The position numbers and the translations under genes are program-made. From an uncultured Lachnospiraceae bacterium (lineage in GTDB: Bacteria; Bacillota; Clostridia; Lachnospirales; Lachnospiraceae), in contig CANQDT010000013.1 of the NCBI GenBank assembly GCA_947593735.1, positions 1-61,048 of the forward strand: a stretch of 61,048 bases of DNA, in the 5' to 3' direction. Below are positions 33,968-42,836 of the stretch, piece after piece. The notes below the pieces were generated by a model. It was not told the DNA's origin, made no database searches, and was given only the letters and a program-made list of their open reading frames with translations. Positions within the stretch are counted from its first letter, which is position 1, and each line of letters starts with the position of its first letter.

Positions 33968-36544
33968 ATGGGGAAACGAATCTGGAGCGCGCTGCTTGCC
34001 GCGGCGCTGGTATTGGGAGGGACGGTTCCGTGCGGAACGGTCCGCGCGGAGGCGGCTGTCTCCGATTATCTGACGGAATTTATACCGCAGATCCGGGAGG
34101 AGACGGTATTGACTGAGCAGATCGCTTTTACGCATCCGGGAATCGGGATGACGAAGGATATGCTGGATCATATGCGGGACAATGTCCGGCAGGGAAACGA
34201 GCCGTGGACAACGGGGTTCCGCGTGTTCGCGTCGCACAGCAAGAGCGGGACGGCGCCGGTGATCCGGTATAATACATTATCTGATAATTTTGTCCATATT
34301 CCGTCCAGCTCCAGCGACTGGACCGGAGGAAATGTCATTATCCGGAATATGTGGCAGGACGCCGATACCGCCTACGCGCAGACGATCATGTGGTATATCA
34401 CCGGAAATCAGGTCTATCGGGATAACGCGATGAAGATCCTCCGCGGCTGGTCCAAGGTGGAAAGCATCGCCAATAACTGGGACGAGCAGATCCGCGTTTC
34501 GCTCGCGGTATATAAATTCTGCTTTGCCGCGGAGATCCTGCGTTACGCGGATTGCGAAAAAGAGGAGGCAAACTGGACGGAAGCGGATACGGAAGCATTT
34601 CTTCACTATCTGGATATCATGAAAAGCAAATACGACCGGTATACGCATTTTATGAACCAGCATGTCACATGCGTCGCGGCTTATATGAGCGCCGCGATCT
34701 TCCGGAACAACGGGGAAGAATATAAAAAAGCGATCGACCGCATGACTGTAAATTCCGAGTTGTGCGACGACCTGAACTGCAGGGACAAAATGTGCGGGCA
34801 TAACCGGGACGGTTCCATCTACCATATGATCCGCGCGGTGGACGAAAACGCGCTGACCGGAGAAAAGCTGGATCCGCCGAATATCCAGCTCGTGGAAATG
34901 GGAAGGGACCAGGCACATTCCAATGTGGACATCGCGGGGCTTTCCACGCTCGCGATGATCGCCTATTGCCAGAATACCCGCGTGGATCCGGATACGGGGC
35001 AGGTGTCGACCGTGCGGAAGGCAGTGAACCTGTTCCAGTTCCTGGACGACCGGATCCTGGCGGGAGCGAATTACCTGTTCCGCTGCAACCTCGGATATGA
35101 CGTGGAGTATGTTCCATGCTACCAGGGAAACGGCGCGATCTATGAATCCCTGCATTTTAATGACAATGAGAAAGGCGGACGGATCGACAATGTCGTCGCC
35201 CTCCTTTATAATTATTATAAATATTTCGAGAAGCGCAGCGATATGGAGACGAGCGAAGAAACGAAGTATCTGGCGCAGGCGTATCAGAAGATCTATCCGG
35301 AAGGGGAATATGCCGAATATTTTGGCGACGGCGTCCTGTTGTATACGTATGACCCGGATCCGCAGGAAGAAGAAGGACAGACATGGGAACTGACGGCGGA
35401 GCAGGATACGTTTGTAAAAACAGATTCGCCGGAGCAGAATTTTAACCAGTCGCCGACCCTGACGACCGGAAAGACCAGGCACACGTATCTGGAGTTTGAC
35501 CTGCGGTACGTATCGCCGTCCAGCACGAGGATCCTTCTTTCCCTGTCCAAGACTGACAAAAACAACAATGTGATCCAGATCCGGGTCGCGGAAGGGACAT
35601 GGGACGAAGACCGGATCACGGCGGCGGATAATCCGCTGAAAGGAGGGAACCGGGTTTCCTCGATCCGGCTGGACAAGGAGACTTCGACCGCGGATATCAC
35701 GAATCTTGTCGTCAACGCGGTAAAACGCGGGAAAAGCAGGATCACATTTGAACTGTACAACGAGGGAGTCAAATACGCGAATGAGGTCTGGTCCACGGAA
35801 GGGACGGATGACCGGACGAAAATGCCGCGCCTGATCATTACCGGACCGACGCCGCTTCTGTATGATTCCGAGCTGAAGCAGGATACATATGGAAACGCAG
35901 GTTCAGACGCCGGTCATGGGACTGAAATCCGCCTGATGGCAGGAGGCGGCAGCACGTCGTATCTCCAGTTCGATACCGCCCGGCTGAAAGAACAGCTGGC
36001 GGACGGATACCGGATCCGGCGCGCGTCCCTGACGGTGCAGGGGATCGCCGGAGGAAACAGCCGGACCGGGATCACCTATGTGCCGGGCGACGGCTGGGAG
36101 GAGCGTTCCCTGACCGGGAAAAACGCCCCGGCGGTATCGCGGGACGATCCAACGGTATTCTTTTCGCCGGAAGACGCGGAAAAAGGCACGGTCTATGACG
36201 ATCTGGACATAACAAAGCTGCTGCGCGCCAATGGGGCGAAGGACCAATTTTCCATCGCGCTGTGGTCCGACGGGGAGCAGGCGGCGTTTTGTTCCGGAGA
36301 TTCCACGGTGAGCGCGCCTGTGCTCCGGTATGAGCTTGAGAAGACGGAAATTACCGCCATGTTATATGATATGAACGGAGACGGGAAGGTGACTTCCGTG
36401 GACGCGCTGCTCGCGCTGCGGATCGCCGTCCAGGGAGAAGAACCGACGGAAGAACAGCTCGCGAGCGGGGATATCGACAAAGATGGCGCGATCACAGTGA
36501 AAGACGCGACGGCGATCCTCACCCGCGCCGCCGGGAAGCAATAA
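33968..36544 (+). CDS. Secreted alginate-lyase-family polysaccharide lyase with two DNRLRE/CBM96-like domains and a type I dockerin
   Basis: 858 aa. ATG at 33968 follows AAGGAGAAGGAG and is followed by a signal peptide ending near VRAEA. The catalytic alpha/alpha toroid (about 45-440) carries alginate-lyase-family blocks (HPGIGMTKDMLDHMR, NNWDEQIRVSLAVYKF, GRDQAHSNVD). Two beta-sandwich domains of the DNRLRE/CBM96 type follow (about 480-625 and 630-785; for example EQDTFVKTDSPEQNFNQS). The protein ends with a full dockerin: DMNGDGKVTSVDALLALRIA and DIDKDGAITVKDATAILTRA, two calcium-binding repeats. It should degrade a uronic-acid glycan outside the cell and dock to a cohesin. No cohesin gene lies in this window. 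Confidence 0.88.
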   Translation: MGKRIWSALLAAALVLGGTVPCGTVRAEAAVSDYLTEFIPQIREETVLTEQIAFTHPGIGMTKDMLDHMRDNVRQGNEPWTTGFRVFASHSKSGTAPVIRYNTLSDNFVHIPSSSSDWTGGNVIIRNMWQDADTAYAQTIMWYITGNQVYRDNAMKILRGWSKVESIANNWDEQIRVSLAVYKFCFAAEILRYADCEKEEANWTEADTEAFLHYLDIMKSKYDRYTHFMNQHVTCVAAYMSAAIFRNNGEEYKKAIDRMTVNSELCDDLNCRDKMCGHNRDGSIYHMIRAVDENALTGEKLDPPNIQLVEMGRDQAHSNVDIAGLSTLAMIAYCQNTRVDPDTGQVSTVRKAVNLFQFLDDRILAGANYLFRCNLGYDVEYVPCYQGNGAIYESLHFNDNEKGGRIDNVVALLYNYYKYFEKRSDMETSEETKYLAQAYQKIYPEGEYAEYFGDGVLLYTYDPDPQEEEGQTWELTAEQDTFVKTDSPEQNFNQSPTLTTGKTRHTYLEFDLRYVSPSSTRILLSLSKTDKNNNVIQIRVAEGTWDEDRITAADNPLKGGNRVSSIRLDKETSTADITNLVVNAVKRGKSRITFELYNEGVKYANEVWSTEGTDDRTKMPRLIITGPTPLLYDSELKQDTYGNAGSDAGHGTEIRLMAGGGSTSYLQFDTARLKEQLADGYRIRRASLTVQGIAGGNSRTGITYVPGDGWEERSLTGKNAPAVSRDDPTVFFSPEDAEKGTVYDDLDITKLLRANGAKDQFSIALWSDGEQAAFCSGDSTVSAPVLRYELEKTEITAMLYDMNGDGKVTSVDALLALRIAVQGEEPTEEQLASGDIDKDGAITVKDATAILTRAAGKQ

Positions 36545-36574
36545 GACGATCCGACAGACAGGAGTGCATCAGAT

Positions 36575-37261
36575 ATGAAGCCACAGATCAAAATATGCGG
36601 GCTGACCGCGCCGGAAGACGCGGTGATCCTAAATGAAGCAAACGTAGAATTTGCGGGGTTTGTTGTTTTTTATGAGAAAAGCAAGCGGAATCTCACGCTG
36701 TCGCAGGCGCGGGAGATCATGAACCGTCTCGATCAAAGCATCCGGCGGGTCGCCGTTACCGTTTCGCCGACGCTTGCGCAGGTGCGGGAAATTGAGGCGG
36801 AAGCATTTGATTATGTGCAGATCCATGGGACGCTCGCACCGGATGTCATGCGGGAATGCCGGCTCCCGATCTTTCGGGCGGTCAACGTGGAAAAGCCGGA
36901 GGACTGCGCGCGGATGGAAGACAGCCCGAAGATCGCCGGTTATGTGTTTGATGGAAAATACGCGGGCGGGGGCGCTTCGTTCGACTGGAGTTACCTTATC
37001 GGGTTTTCCCGGAAAGAGAAAATGCTGATCCTCGCGGGAGGCTTAAATCCGGACAATGTGGGAGACGCGATCCGGCAGCTTGACCCGGATATCGTGGACG
37101 TCAGTTCGGACGTGGAGCTGCCCTCGATCCGGACGGAGCGGGGCGTCCGGAGCCCGGGCAAAGACAGATCGAAGGTGGAAGCGTTTGTCCGCGCGGTAAG
37201 GAATGCGGAGGAAGGACAGGAACGGCGGGAGAAATGCCGGAAGAACGCCATGGATTTTTAA
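36575..37261 (+). CDS. trpF: Phosphoribosylanthranilate isomerase homologue, solitary and divergent
   Basis: 228 aa, a TIM-barrel enzyme of tryptophan synthesis. The catalytic Cys8 lies in IKICGLT and the catalytic Asp126 in VFDGKYAGGG. Phosphate-binding LAGGLNPDNV is present. Differences from typical TrpF are notable: VDVSSGVE reads VDVSSDVE, about eight residues are inserted after it, and the early loop reads FYEKSKRNLT. No other trp gene is nearby. It follows the lyase gene by 30 bases. It may be a real isomerase outside the trp operon or a paralogue with altered substrate. Confidence 0.82.
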   Translation: MKPQIKICGLTAPEDAVILNEANVEFAGFVVFYEKSKRNLTLSQAREIMNRLDQSIRRVAVTVSPTLAQVREIEAEAFDYVQIHGTLAPDVMRECRLPIFRAVNVEKPEDCARMEDSPKIAGYVFDGKYAGGGASFDWSYLIGFSRKEKMLILAGGLNPDNVGDAIRQLDPDIVDVSSDVELPSIRTERGVRSPGKDRSKVEAFVRAVRNAEEGQERREKCRKNAMDF

Positions 37262-37270
37262 AAAATAGAG

Positions 37271-37299
37271 TTTTCATCTGCAGAAAAATATGATACACT
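37271..37299 (+). promoter_or_regulatory. Promoter of the 37369 gene (extended -10)
   Basis: TTTTCA at 37271-37276 and TACACT at 37294-37299 have a 17-base spacer, with TG at 37291-37292. Confidence 0.5.
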
Positions 37300-37302
37300 G
37301 TT

Positions 37303-37334
37303 CGAGGATGCAGTGCGCCAGCCCTGCATCCTCG
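37303..37334 (+). promoter_or_regulatory. 5' leader hairpin
   Basis: CGAGGATGCAG and CTGCATCCTCG form a perfect 11-bp stem with a 10-base loop. There is no T run. It falls at the predicted 5' end of the mRNA from the promoter at 37271, so it could protect the transcript. Confidence 0.5.
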
Positions 37335-37368
37335 TATTGACAGAAGAAAATCAACGGGAGTGAAGAAG

Positions 37369-37974
37369 ATGAAAAAGATGAATGCCAAAACATGGATCGC
37401 GATTATCGCCGCGGCAGTTGTTGTGATCTGTCTGGTAGCAGTAGCGGTGAATGCCGGGAAAAAGAAACAGGATCAGGGTCAGAACACCGTGCAGAAGGTA
37501 GAAGATCAGGATTCAGGAAACGGAGCAGAGAACGGGCAGGAGACGCAGCCAAACGAGCAGGAGCAGGACCAGAAGGACGGTGAGAAGCAGAGCGGGGATT
37601 CGGAGAAAGATACGCAGAAGACGGTTCTGGATCTGGCGCAGTCCGTGGACGAGCATGTGGATCTCCTGAAAGAGAGCGCGGCGCTCGCTTCAAACGGTGT
37701 TTCCGATAAGGGGATGCAGGATCTTGTGAAGCAGGTCAAGGAAAATGTCGACAAGTTTGACGAGACGCTGCAGAAAGCGACCGAAGGAACGGAAGATCCG
37801 GCGGCAGAGCTGACCTTTGCTTATATGGACGATGTCCGTGACATCTGCGACCGCCTGATCGAAGCGATCGACGACGGTTCCGCGAAAGAAGTGAAGAAAG
37901 TGCAAAAGCAGATCGATAAAATGGACGGAAGGCTGGAGGAGATCGTACAAGCAGGGAAACAGAATGAAGGTTGA
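37369..37974 (+). CDS. Membrane-anchored protein of unknown function with acidic Gln/Glu-rich stalk
   Basis: 201 aa. ATG at 37369 lies eight bases after GGGAG; a GTG at 37360 overlaps the ribosome site. One N-terminal membrane helix (about 8-29, IAIIAAAVVVICLVAVAV) precedes a low-complexity stalk rich in Gln, Asp, Glu and Lys (about 33-85). An amphipathic helical bundle-like domain follows (about 88-201). No family was recognised. It overlaps the glycosyltransferase gene by 11 bases, so the two are coupled and it may act with it at the envelope. Confidence 0.72.
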   Translation: MKKMNAKTWIAIIAAAVVVICLVAVAVNAGKKKQDQGQNTVQKVEDQDSGNGAENGQETQPNEQEQDQKDGEKQSGDSEKDTQKTVLDLAQSVDEHVDLLKESAALASNGVSDKGMQDLVKQVKENVDKFDETLQKATEGTEDPAAELTFAYMDDVRDICDRLIEAIDDGSAKEVKKVQKQIDKMDGRLEEIVQAGKQNEG

Positions 37975-38905
37975 TCTGATCATACCGACGTACAAGCCGG
38001 ACGACCGGTTTGCGGAACTGATGAAGCGGCTGGCACAGCAGACCAGGGTGCCGGATCGCATCCTTATCATGAATACGGAAGAAAAATATTTCACGCCGGA
38101 CGCGGTTGCCGGTATGGAGCAGGTGGAAGTGCGGCATATCCGGAAAGCGGAATTTGACCACGGCGGGACGAGGAATCTCGCCGCCTCCGGTTCCGACGCG
38201 GACCTGATATGCTTTATGACGCAGGACGCCCTGCCGGCGGACCGGCATATGATCGAGGAACTGCTCCGCCCGTTTGAAGACGGACAGGTTGCCGCGGCAT
38301 ATGGAAGGCAGATGGCGGACTTCCGGAAAAACCCGATCGAGGCATATACGAGGCAATTCAACTATCCGGACGCCGACCGGAAAAAAACAAAGGCGGATAT
38401 CGGGCAGCTTGGGATCAAGACGTTTTTCTGTTCCAATGTCTGCGCCGCTTACCGAAAAAGCGATTATGACGCGATGGGCGGATTTGAGACCCATACGATT
38501 TTTAACGAGGATATGATTCTGGCTTCCCGGCTGATCGAAGCCGGAAAAGCGGTATATTACGCGTCCGGGGCAAAAGTATGGCACTGGCACGATTATTCCG
38601 CAAAAGAGCAGTTTACGCGCAATTTTGACCTGGCTGTGTCGCAGCAGATGTACGGGGAACCGTTTACGAGCGTGCGTTCCGAAAGCGAGGGGATCCGGCT
38701 TGTCCGATCGACGGCGGCGTATCTGCTGAAGACCGGGAAATGGTACCTGGTTCCCCGCCTCGCGATCCAGTCCGGGGCGAAATATATGGGGTACCGGCTC
38801 GGCAGGGCGTACCGGAGGCTCCCGCGCGGGATCATTCTCCGGTGCAGTATGAACAAGGGATTCTGGCAGAGGGAAGACAACGGAGATCACGCAAAAAGAA
38901 ATTGA
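37964..38905 (+). CDS. Family 2 glycosyltransferase, rhamnosyltransferase-like
   Basis: 313 aa with the GT-A start VDLIIPTYKPDDRF. An FDHGGTRNLAA block, typical of rhamnosyltransferases, is followed by the acidic FMTQDALP (DxD-like) and the acceptor region FNEDMILASRLI. No signal peptide or strong membrane helices are seen. It probably transfers a sugar in surface polysaccharide synthesis. It is coupled to the upstream membrane protein gene. The stop overlaps the -35 box of the LCP gene promoter. Confidence 0.87.
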   Translation: MKVDLIIPTYKPDDRFAELMKRLAQQTRVPDRILIMNTEEKYFTPDAVAGMEQVEVRHIRKAEFDHGGTRNLAASGSDADLICFMTQDALPADRHMIEELLRPFEDGQVAAAYGRQMADFRKNPIEAYTRQFNYPDADRKKTKADIGQLGIKTFFCSNVCAAYRKSDYDAMGGFETHTIFNEDMILASRLIEAGKAVYYASGAKVWHWHDYSAKEQFTRNFDLAVSQQMYGEPFTSVRSESEGIRLVRSTAAYLLKTGKWYLVPRLAIQSGAKYMGYRLGRAYRRLPRGIILRCSMNKGFWQREDNGDHAKRN

Positions 38906-38930
38906 AATAAACCGGGAAATAGGATAAGAT
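38902..38930 (+). promoter_or_regulatory. SigA promoter of the LCP gene
   Basis: TTGAAA at 38902-38907 and TAAGAT at 38925-38930 have a 17-base spacer. The -35 overlaps the stop codon of the glycosyltransferase gene. Confidence 0.65.
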
Positions 38931-38982
38931 AGAAGAAATTATTTTTCACCGTTCATGAAAAAAGAAAAATAGGAGCAGTTTG

Positions 38983-40071
38983 ATGAAGAGAGCAAGAAAA
39001 ATTCAAATTGCAGGGCGCGTCCTTCTTGTTGTAGCGATCATCGCCGCGATCGTCACAGGAGGCGCCTTTGGATATATGAAAGTCAAAATGGACCGGATCC
39101 AGGGCGGCGTCGATGCGGACGACGTCGTTGTAGACGAAAATATCCCGTTGCTGTTTGACGAGGATATCGTCAATATTTTGCTGTTGGGCGTGGACGAGAA
39201 CCCGGAGATCGACGACGAGGGACGGTCGGACAGTACCATGATCGCGTCGATCGATTTCAAGCACAACCAGCTGAAACTGACTTCCCTGATGAGGGATATG
39301 TATGTGGATATTCCGGAACGCGGATATGCCAAGTTCAACCAGGCTTATTCCGACGGCGGCGTGGAACGGGTCATCCAGACGGTCACGAACAATTTCGGCA
39401 TCCGCATCAACGGTTACGCGACCGTGAATTTTGATGCGTTCGCGGAAGTGATCGATATTCTGGGCGGCGTCGAGATTGATATCAATCAGGACGAATACGA
39501 ATGGATCCAGGAGAATTGCAAACGGAAGGTGCTGCTGTCCATCAAACCCGGTCTGCAGACGCTCAACGGCGACCAGGCGCTTTTGTATTCCCGTCTCCGT
39601 TTTGTCGGCAACAATGATTTTGAACGGACAGAGCGGCAGAGACGGGTGCTTTCGACCTTGTTTGAGAAATTTAAGGGGCAGTCCTACGGCTCCATGGTAC
39701 GGGTCATGATGTCGGCGATGAATTATATCAAAACCGACCTGACGACTGGGGAGATCCAGAGTCTGGTATACAACGTGCTCAAAATGAACGTGGACGAGAT
39801 CGACCAGCTCCGACTCCCGTTAGACGGAACCTACTATTTTTCCGATGAGATCATGGACGGGGTGACGGTCAACGTCGTGCGGTTCGACCTGGAACAGAAC
39901 CGGGAAGCGCTTCACCGGTTTATTTACGGCGCGGGAGCCGTGGACGACGGGGAAGACGGCGGTTCGGCAGACGGAGGCGCCGATCCCGGTACCGGCGGCA
40001 CGGAGTACGGCGACGAGGCAGGCTATGAGGATTACGAAGATTATGAAGATTACGACAGTGAAGGGGAGTAA
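38983..40071 (+). CDS. LytR-CpsA-Psr (LCP) family glycopolymer transferase
   Basis: 362 aa. One N-terminal membrane helix (about 8-30) precedes an extracellular LCP domain (about 60-300). Family signatures are NILLLGVDENPEIDDEGRSD, SDSTMIASID, RDMYVDIPERG and LYSRLRFVGNNDFERTERQ. LCP enzymes attach undecaprenyl-linked glycopolymers to peptidoglycan. The tail is Gly/Asp/Glu/Tyr-rich and ends in repeats of DYED. ATG at 38983 follows TAGGAG. With the glycosyltransferase upstream and manA, galE downstream, it forms a cell-envelope neighbourhood. Confidence 0.92.
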   Translation: MKRARKIQIAGRVLLVVAIIAAIVTGGAFGYMKVKMDRIQGGVDADDVVVDENIPLLFDEDIVNILLLGVDENPEIDDEGRSDSTMIASIDFKHNQLKLTSLMRDMYVDIPERGYAKFNQAYSDGGVERVIQTVTNNFGIRINGYATVNFDAFAEVIDILGGVEIDINQDEYEWIQENCKRKVLLSIKPGLQTLNGDQALLYSRLRFVGNNDFERTERQRRVLSTLFEKFKGQSYGSMVRVMMSAMNYIKTDLTTGEIQSLVYNVLKMNVDEIDQLRLPLDGTYYFSDEIMDGVTVNVVRFDLEQNREALHRFIYGAGAVDDGEDGGSADGGADPGTGGTEYGDEAGYEDYEDYEDYDSEGE

Positions 40072-40077
40072 CGTTTT

Positions 40078-40578
40078 ATGAAAAAAGTAGTATTATCTTT
40101 ACTGGTGGATAATAAACCGGGCATTTTGGGACGTGTCTGCGGTCTGTTCAGCCGCCGCGGATACAATATTGACAGCCTGACCGTAGGCGAATGTCAGGAT
40201 CCGACGATTTCCAGGATGACGGTCACAGTCAGCGGCGACGACATCGTTCTGGAGCAGATCCGGAAGCAGTGCGCGAAGCTGATCGACGTCCGCAAGATCA
40301 TCGAGCTCGAGGACGGCAAATCCGTCTGCCGGGAACTGGTGCTTGTCAAGGTGAAGGCGGATAAAAAGCAAAAGCAGGAGATCATCGCGATCGCGGATAT
40401 TTTCCGGGCAAAGATCGTCGATGTATCGGTCAATTCGCTGATGATCGAGCTTACCGGGAACCAGAACAAGCTGGAAGCGTTTTTGAAGCTGCTGGACGGG
40501 TTCGAGGTGGAGGAACTGGTCCGCACCGGTATTACCGGTTTGTCCCGGGGCGCTTTTGATACAACGGATGAGGGATAA
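40078..40578 (+). CDS. ilvN: Acetolactate synthase small (regulatory) subunit
   Basis: 166 aa with an N-terminal ACT domain (about 3-78, starting VVLSLLVDNKPGILGRVCGLFSRRGYNID) and a C-terminal AHAS_C domain (about 85-160). It regulates branched-chain amino-acid synthesis by binding valine and activating the catalytic subunit. No ilvB or other ilv gene is adjacent, so it is a detached gene. It starts six bases after the LCP stop and is followed by a terminator. Confidence 0.92.
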   Translation: MKKVVLSLLVDNKPGILGRVCGLFSRRGYNIDSLTVGECQDPTISRMTVTVSGDDIVLEQIRKQCAKLIDVRKIIELEDGKSVCRELVLVKVKADKKQKQEIIAIADIFRAKIVDVSVNSLMIELTGNQNKLEAFLKLLDGFEVEELVRTGITGLSRGAFDTTDEG

Positions 40579-40590
40579 AAAGGACGGCGG

Positions 40591-40656
40591 AGGATTGCTT
40601 CACAGACACGGGGACTGAGGAACGAGCGGTTCCCGCGCTGCGGCAATCCTTTCTTT
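40591..40656 (+). terminator. Terminator after ilvN
   Basis: AGGATTGC and GCAATCCT pair around an inner GGAACGAGCGGTTCC hairpin, followed by TTCTTT. Confidence 0.6.
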
Positions 40657-40689
40657 GTATAGAAAAAAGGAGAGAAAAGGAGGAGCAGC

Positions 40690-41655
40690 ATGGATCATAT
40701 CATTAAATTGGAGCCGGCGTTTAAAGATTATTTGTGGGGAGGCACAAGGCTCCGGACCCTTTACGGAAAGAAATGCGATTTTGATAAGGTCGCGGAGAGC
40801 TGGGAACTGTCCGACCATCCCGCCGGGCAGAGCGTCGTCGCGTCAGGGGACGACAAGGGAAAGACGTTTCATGAATATCTCGCGGCGATCGGAACACGGG
40901 GACTGGGGATCCGGTGCGGCGCGTTCGCGAATTTCCCGGTACTGATCAAGTTCATTGACGCGAAGGAATCGCTGTCGATCCAGGTGCATCCGAGCGATGA
41001 ATACGCGCTGGCGAACGAGGGCGAGTATGGAAAAACGGAAATGTGGTATATTCTCGACTGCGATCCGGGCGCGACCCTGTATTATGGCGTGAACCGCGAG
41101 ATCACGCCGGAAGGATTCCGGGAAAAAATTGAGGATAATACGGTATTGGACGTGCTCAACAAAGTTGAGGTCAAAAAGGGCGACGTCTTTTTCATCGACG
41201 CGGGGACGATCCACGCCATCGGAGCCGGAATCATTATCTGTGAGATCCAGCAGAATTCGAATTGCACCTACCGGGTGTATGATTTCGACCGGCGGGACGC
41301 GGACGGCAACCCGCGGGAACTTCATATCGACAAAGCCCTCGCGGTATCCAATTTCAAACCGGCGACCCGGAAAACGGGCGCGTTTGGAGCCGTAGAGCGG
41401 CATGACGGCTTTACGTCGCAGCTGCTCGGGCAATGCGAATATTTTACGACGATCAAGTACGTTGTGGACGGGACGGCAGAGATCCCCGTCGACGCGGGTT
41501 CGTTCCGCTCCCTGATCGTGGTGGAGGGAACCGCGGAGGTCGCCGTGGGAGGACAGACCGTTTCCGCCGTTAAGGGAGACAGCCTGTTCGTGCCGGCGCA
41601 GGACGGGGAAATCCGGATCACCGGAACGGCGGAAGTTATTTTGACTTATGTATAA
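40690..41655 (+). CDS. manA: Class I mannose-6-phosphate isomerase
   Basis: Interconverts fructose-6-phosphate and mannose-6-phosphate. At 321 aa it is the short Firmicutes form. The cupin zinc site is visible in SIQVHPSDEYA (His), KTEMWYIL (Glu) and FIDAGTIHAIGAG (His). A C-terminal cupin-like domain occupies about 225-321. ATG at 40690 follows AAAAGGAGGAG. galE follows after 33 bases, so the two probably form a sugar-nucleotide precursor unit. Confidence 0.93.
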   Translation: MDHIIKLEPAFKDYLWGGTRLRTLYGKKCDFDKVAESWELSDHPAGQSVVASGDDKGKTFHEYLAAIGTRGLGIRCGAFANFPVLIKFIDAKESLSIQVHPSDEYALANEGEYGKTEMWYILDCDPGATLYYGVNREITPEGFREKIEDNTVLDVLNKVEVKKGDVFFIDAGTIHAIGAGIIICEIQQNSNCTYRVYDFDRRDADGNPRELHIDKALAVSNFKPATRKTGAFGAVERHDGFTSQLLGQCEYFTTIKYVVDGTAEIPVDAGSFRSLIVVEGTAEVAVGGQTVSAVKGDSLFVPAQDGEIRITGTAEVILTYV

Positions 41656-41688
41656 AGAAAATCAAAAGCAGACAGAGGAGGAGAAAAA

Positions 41689-42705
41689 ATGGCTATTTTG
41701 GTAACAGGCGGCGCGGGATATATCGGCAGCCATACGTGCGTGGAATTGCTGGAAGCGGGGTATGATGTGGTCGTCGTCGATAATTTATGCAATTCCAGCA
41801 AAAAATCCCTGGAACGGGTACAGGAGATCACCGGAAAGCAATTAAAATTTTATGAATGTGATATTCTGGACCGGGAAAAGCTGACGCAGGTTTTTGAACA
41901 GGAATCCATTGATTCGGTCATTCATTTCGCGGGTTTAAAAGCGGTGGGGGAATCCGTCGCGAAACCGCTGGAATATTATTGGAACAATGTCGCCGGAACG
42001 CTTGTCCTCTGCGACGTCATGCGTCAGCACGGGTGCAAAAATATGGTATTCAGCTCGTCGGCGACGGTATACGGAGATCCGCATACGGTCCCGATCCGCG
42101 AGGATTTCCCGCTGTCGGTCACAAACCCGTACGGGCGGACCAAGCTGATGCAGGAAGATATGTTCCGCGATTTTTATGTCGCGGACAAGGAGTGGAACAT
42201 CATCCTGCTCCGTTATTTCAATCCGATCGGTGCGCATGAAAGCGGGCGCATCGGGGAGAACCCGAAGGGCATCCCGAATAATCTGATGCCGTATATCACG
42301 CAGGTTGCGGTCGGCAAGCTGGAATGTCTCGGCGTGTTCGGCGACGATTATGATACGCCGGACGGAAGCGGCGTGCGCGATTACATCCATGTGGTCGATC
42401 TCGCCATCGGTCATGTCCGCGCGATCGAGAAGCTGGAAAGAATGTCCGGCGGGGTCGCGGCGATCAATCTCGGAACCGGCGTGGGCTACAGCGTTCTCGA
42501 TATGGTTCGGGCGTTTGAGACCGCCAATCATGTGAAGATCCCTTATGTCATCAAGCCGCGGCGTCCGGGCGATATCGCGGTATGCTACGCGGATCCGTCC
42601 CTGGCGGAAAAGGAACTTGGCTGGAAGGCGGAGCGCGACCTTGTGAAAATGTGCGAAGATTCCTGGAGATGGCAGAAGAATAATCCAAACGGATACGACG
42701 ACTGA
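41689..42705 (+). CDS. galE: UDP-glucose 4-epimerase
   Basis: 338 aa, an extended SDR enzyme interconverting UDP-glucose and UDP-galactose. NAD-binding [11 protein letters not shown] (5-15), SSATVYG for the catalytic Ser/Thr, and the catalytic [11 protein letters not shown] (Tyr and Lys of YxxxK). The C-terminal substrate domain includes [16 protein letters not shown] and [17 protein letters not shown] at 41689 follows GAGGAG. It can feed the galactose released by the GH42 enzymes into glycolysis or supply UDP-galactose for surface polymers. Confidence 0.95.
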   Translation: MAILVTGGAGYIGSHTCVELLEAGYDVVVVDNLCNSSKKSLERVQEITGKQLKFYECDILDREKLTQVFEQESIDSVIHFAGLKAVGESVAKPLEYYWNNVAGTLVLCDVMRQHGCKNMVFSSSATVYGDPHTVPIREDFPLSVTNPYGRTKLMQEDMFRDFYVADKEWNIILLRYFNPIGAHESGRIGENPKGIPNNLMPYITQVAVGKLECLGVFGDDYDTPDGSGVRDYIHVVDLAIGHVRAIEKLERMSGGVAAINLGTGVGYSVLDMVRAFETANHVKIPYVIKPRRPGDIAVCYADPSLAEKELGWKAERDLVKMCEDSWRWQKNNPNGYDD

Positions 42706-42776
42706 TCCGGTCCCTCCGATGGCAGGAGACCTGTTTCCGACGGCTTTCCACTCACGCAATATTCACAATCGCGCAC

Positions 42777-42805
42777 TTTACGGGTTTGGCGAATTATGGT
42801 ATGAT
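42777..42805 (+). promoter_or_regulatory. Promoter of the amidase gene
   Basis: TTTACG at 42777-42782 and TATGAT at 42800-42805 have a 17-base spacer. Confidence 0.6.
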
Positions 42806-42836
42806 GGGAACTGTTCAGAATACAAAGGAGGCAGTT

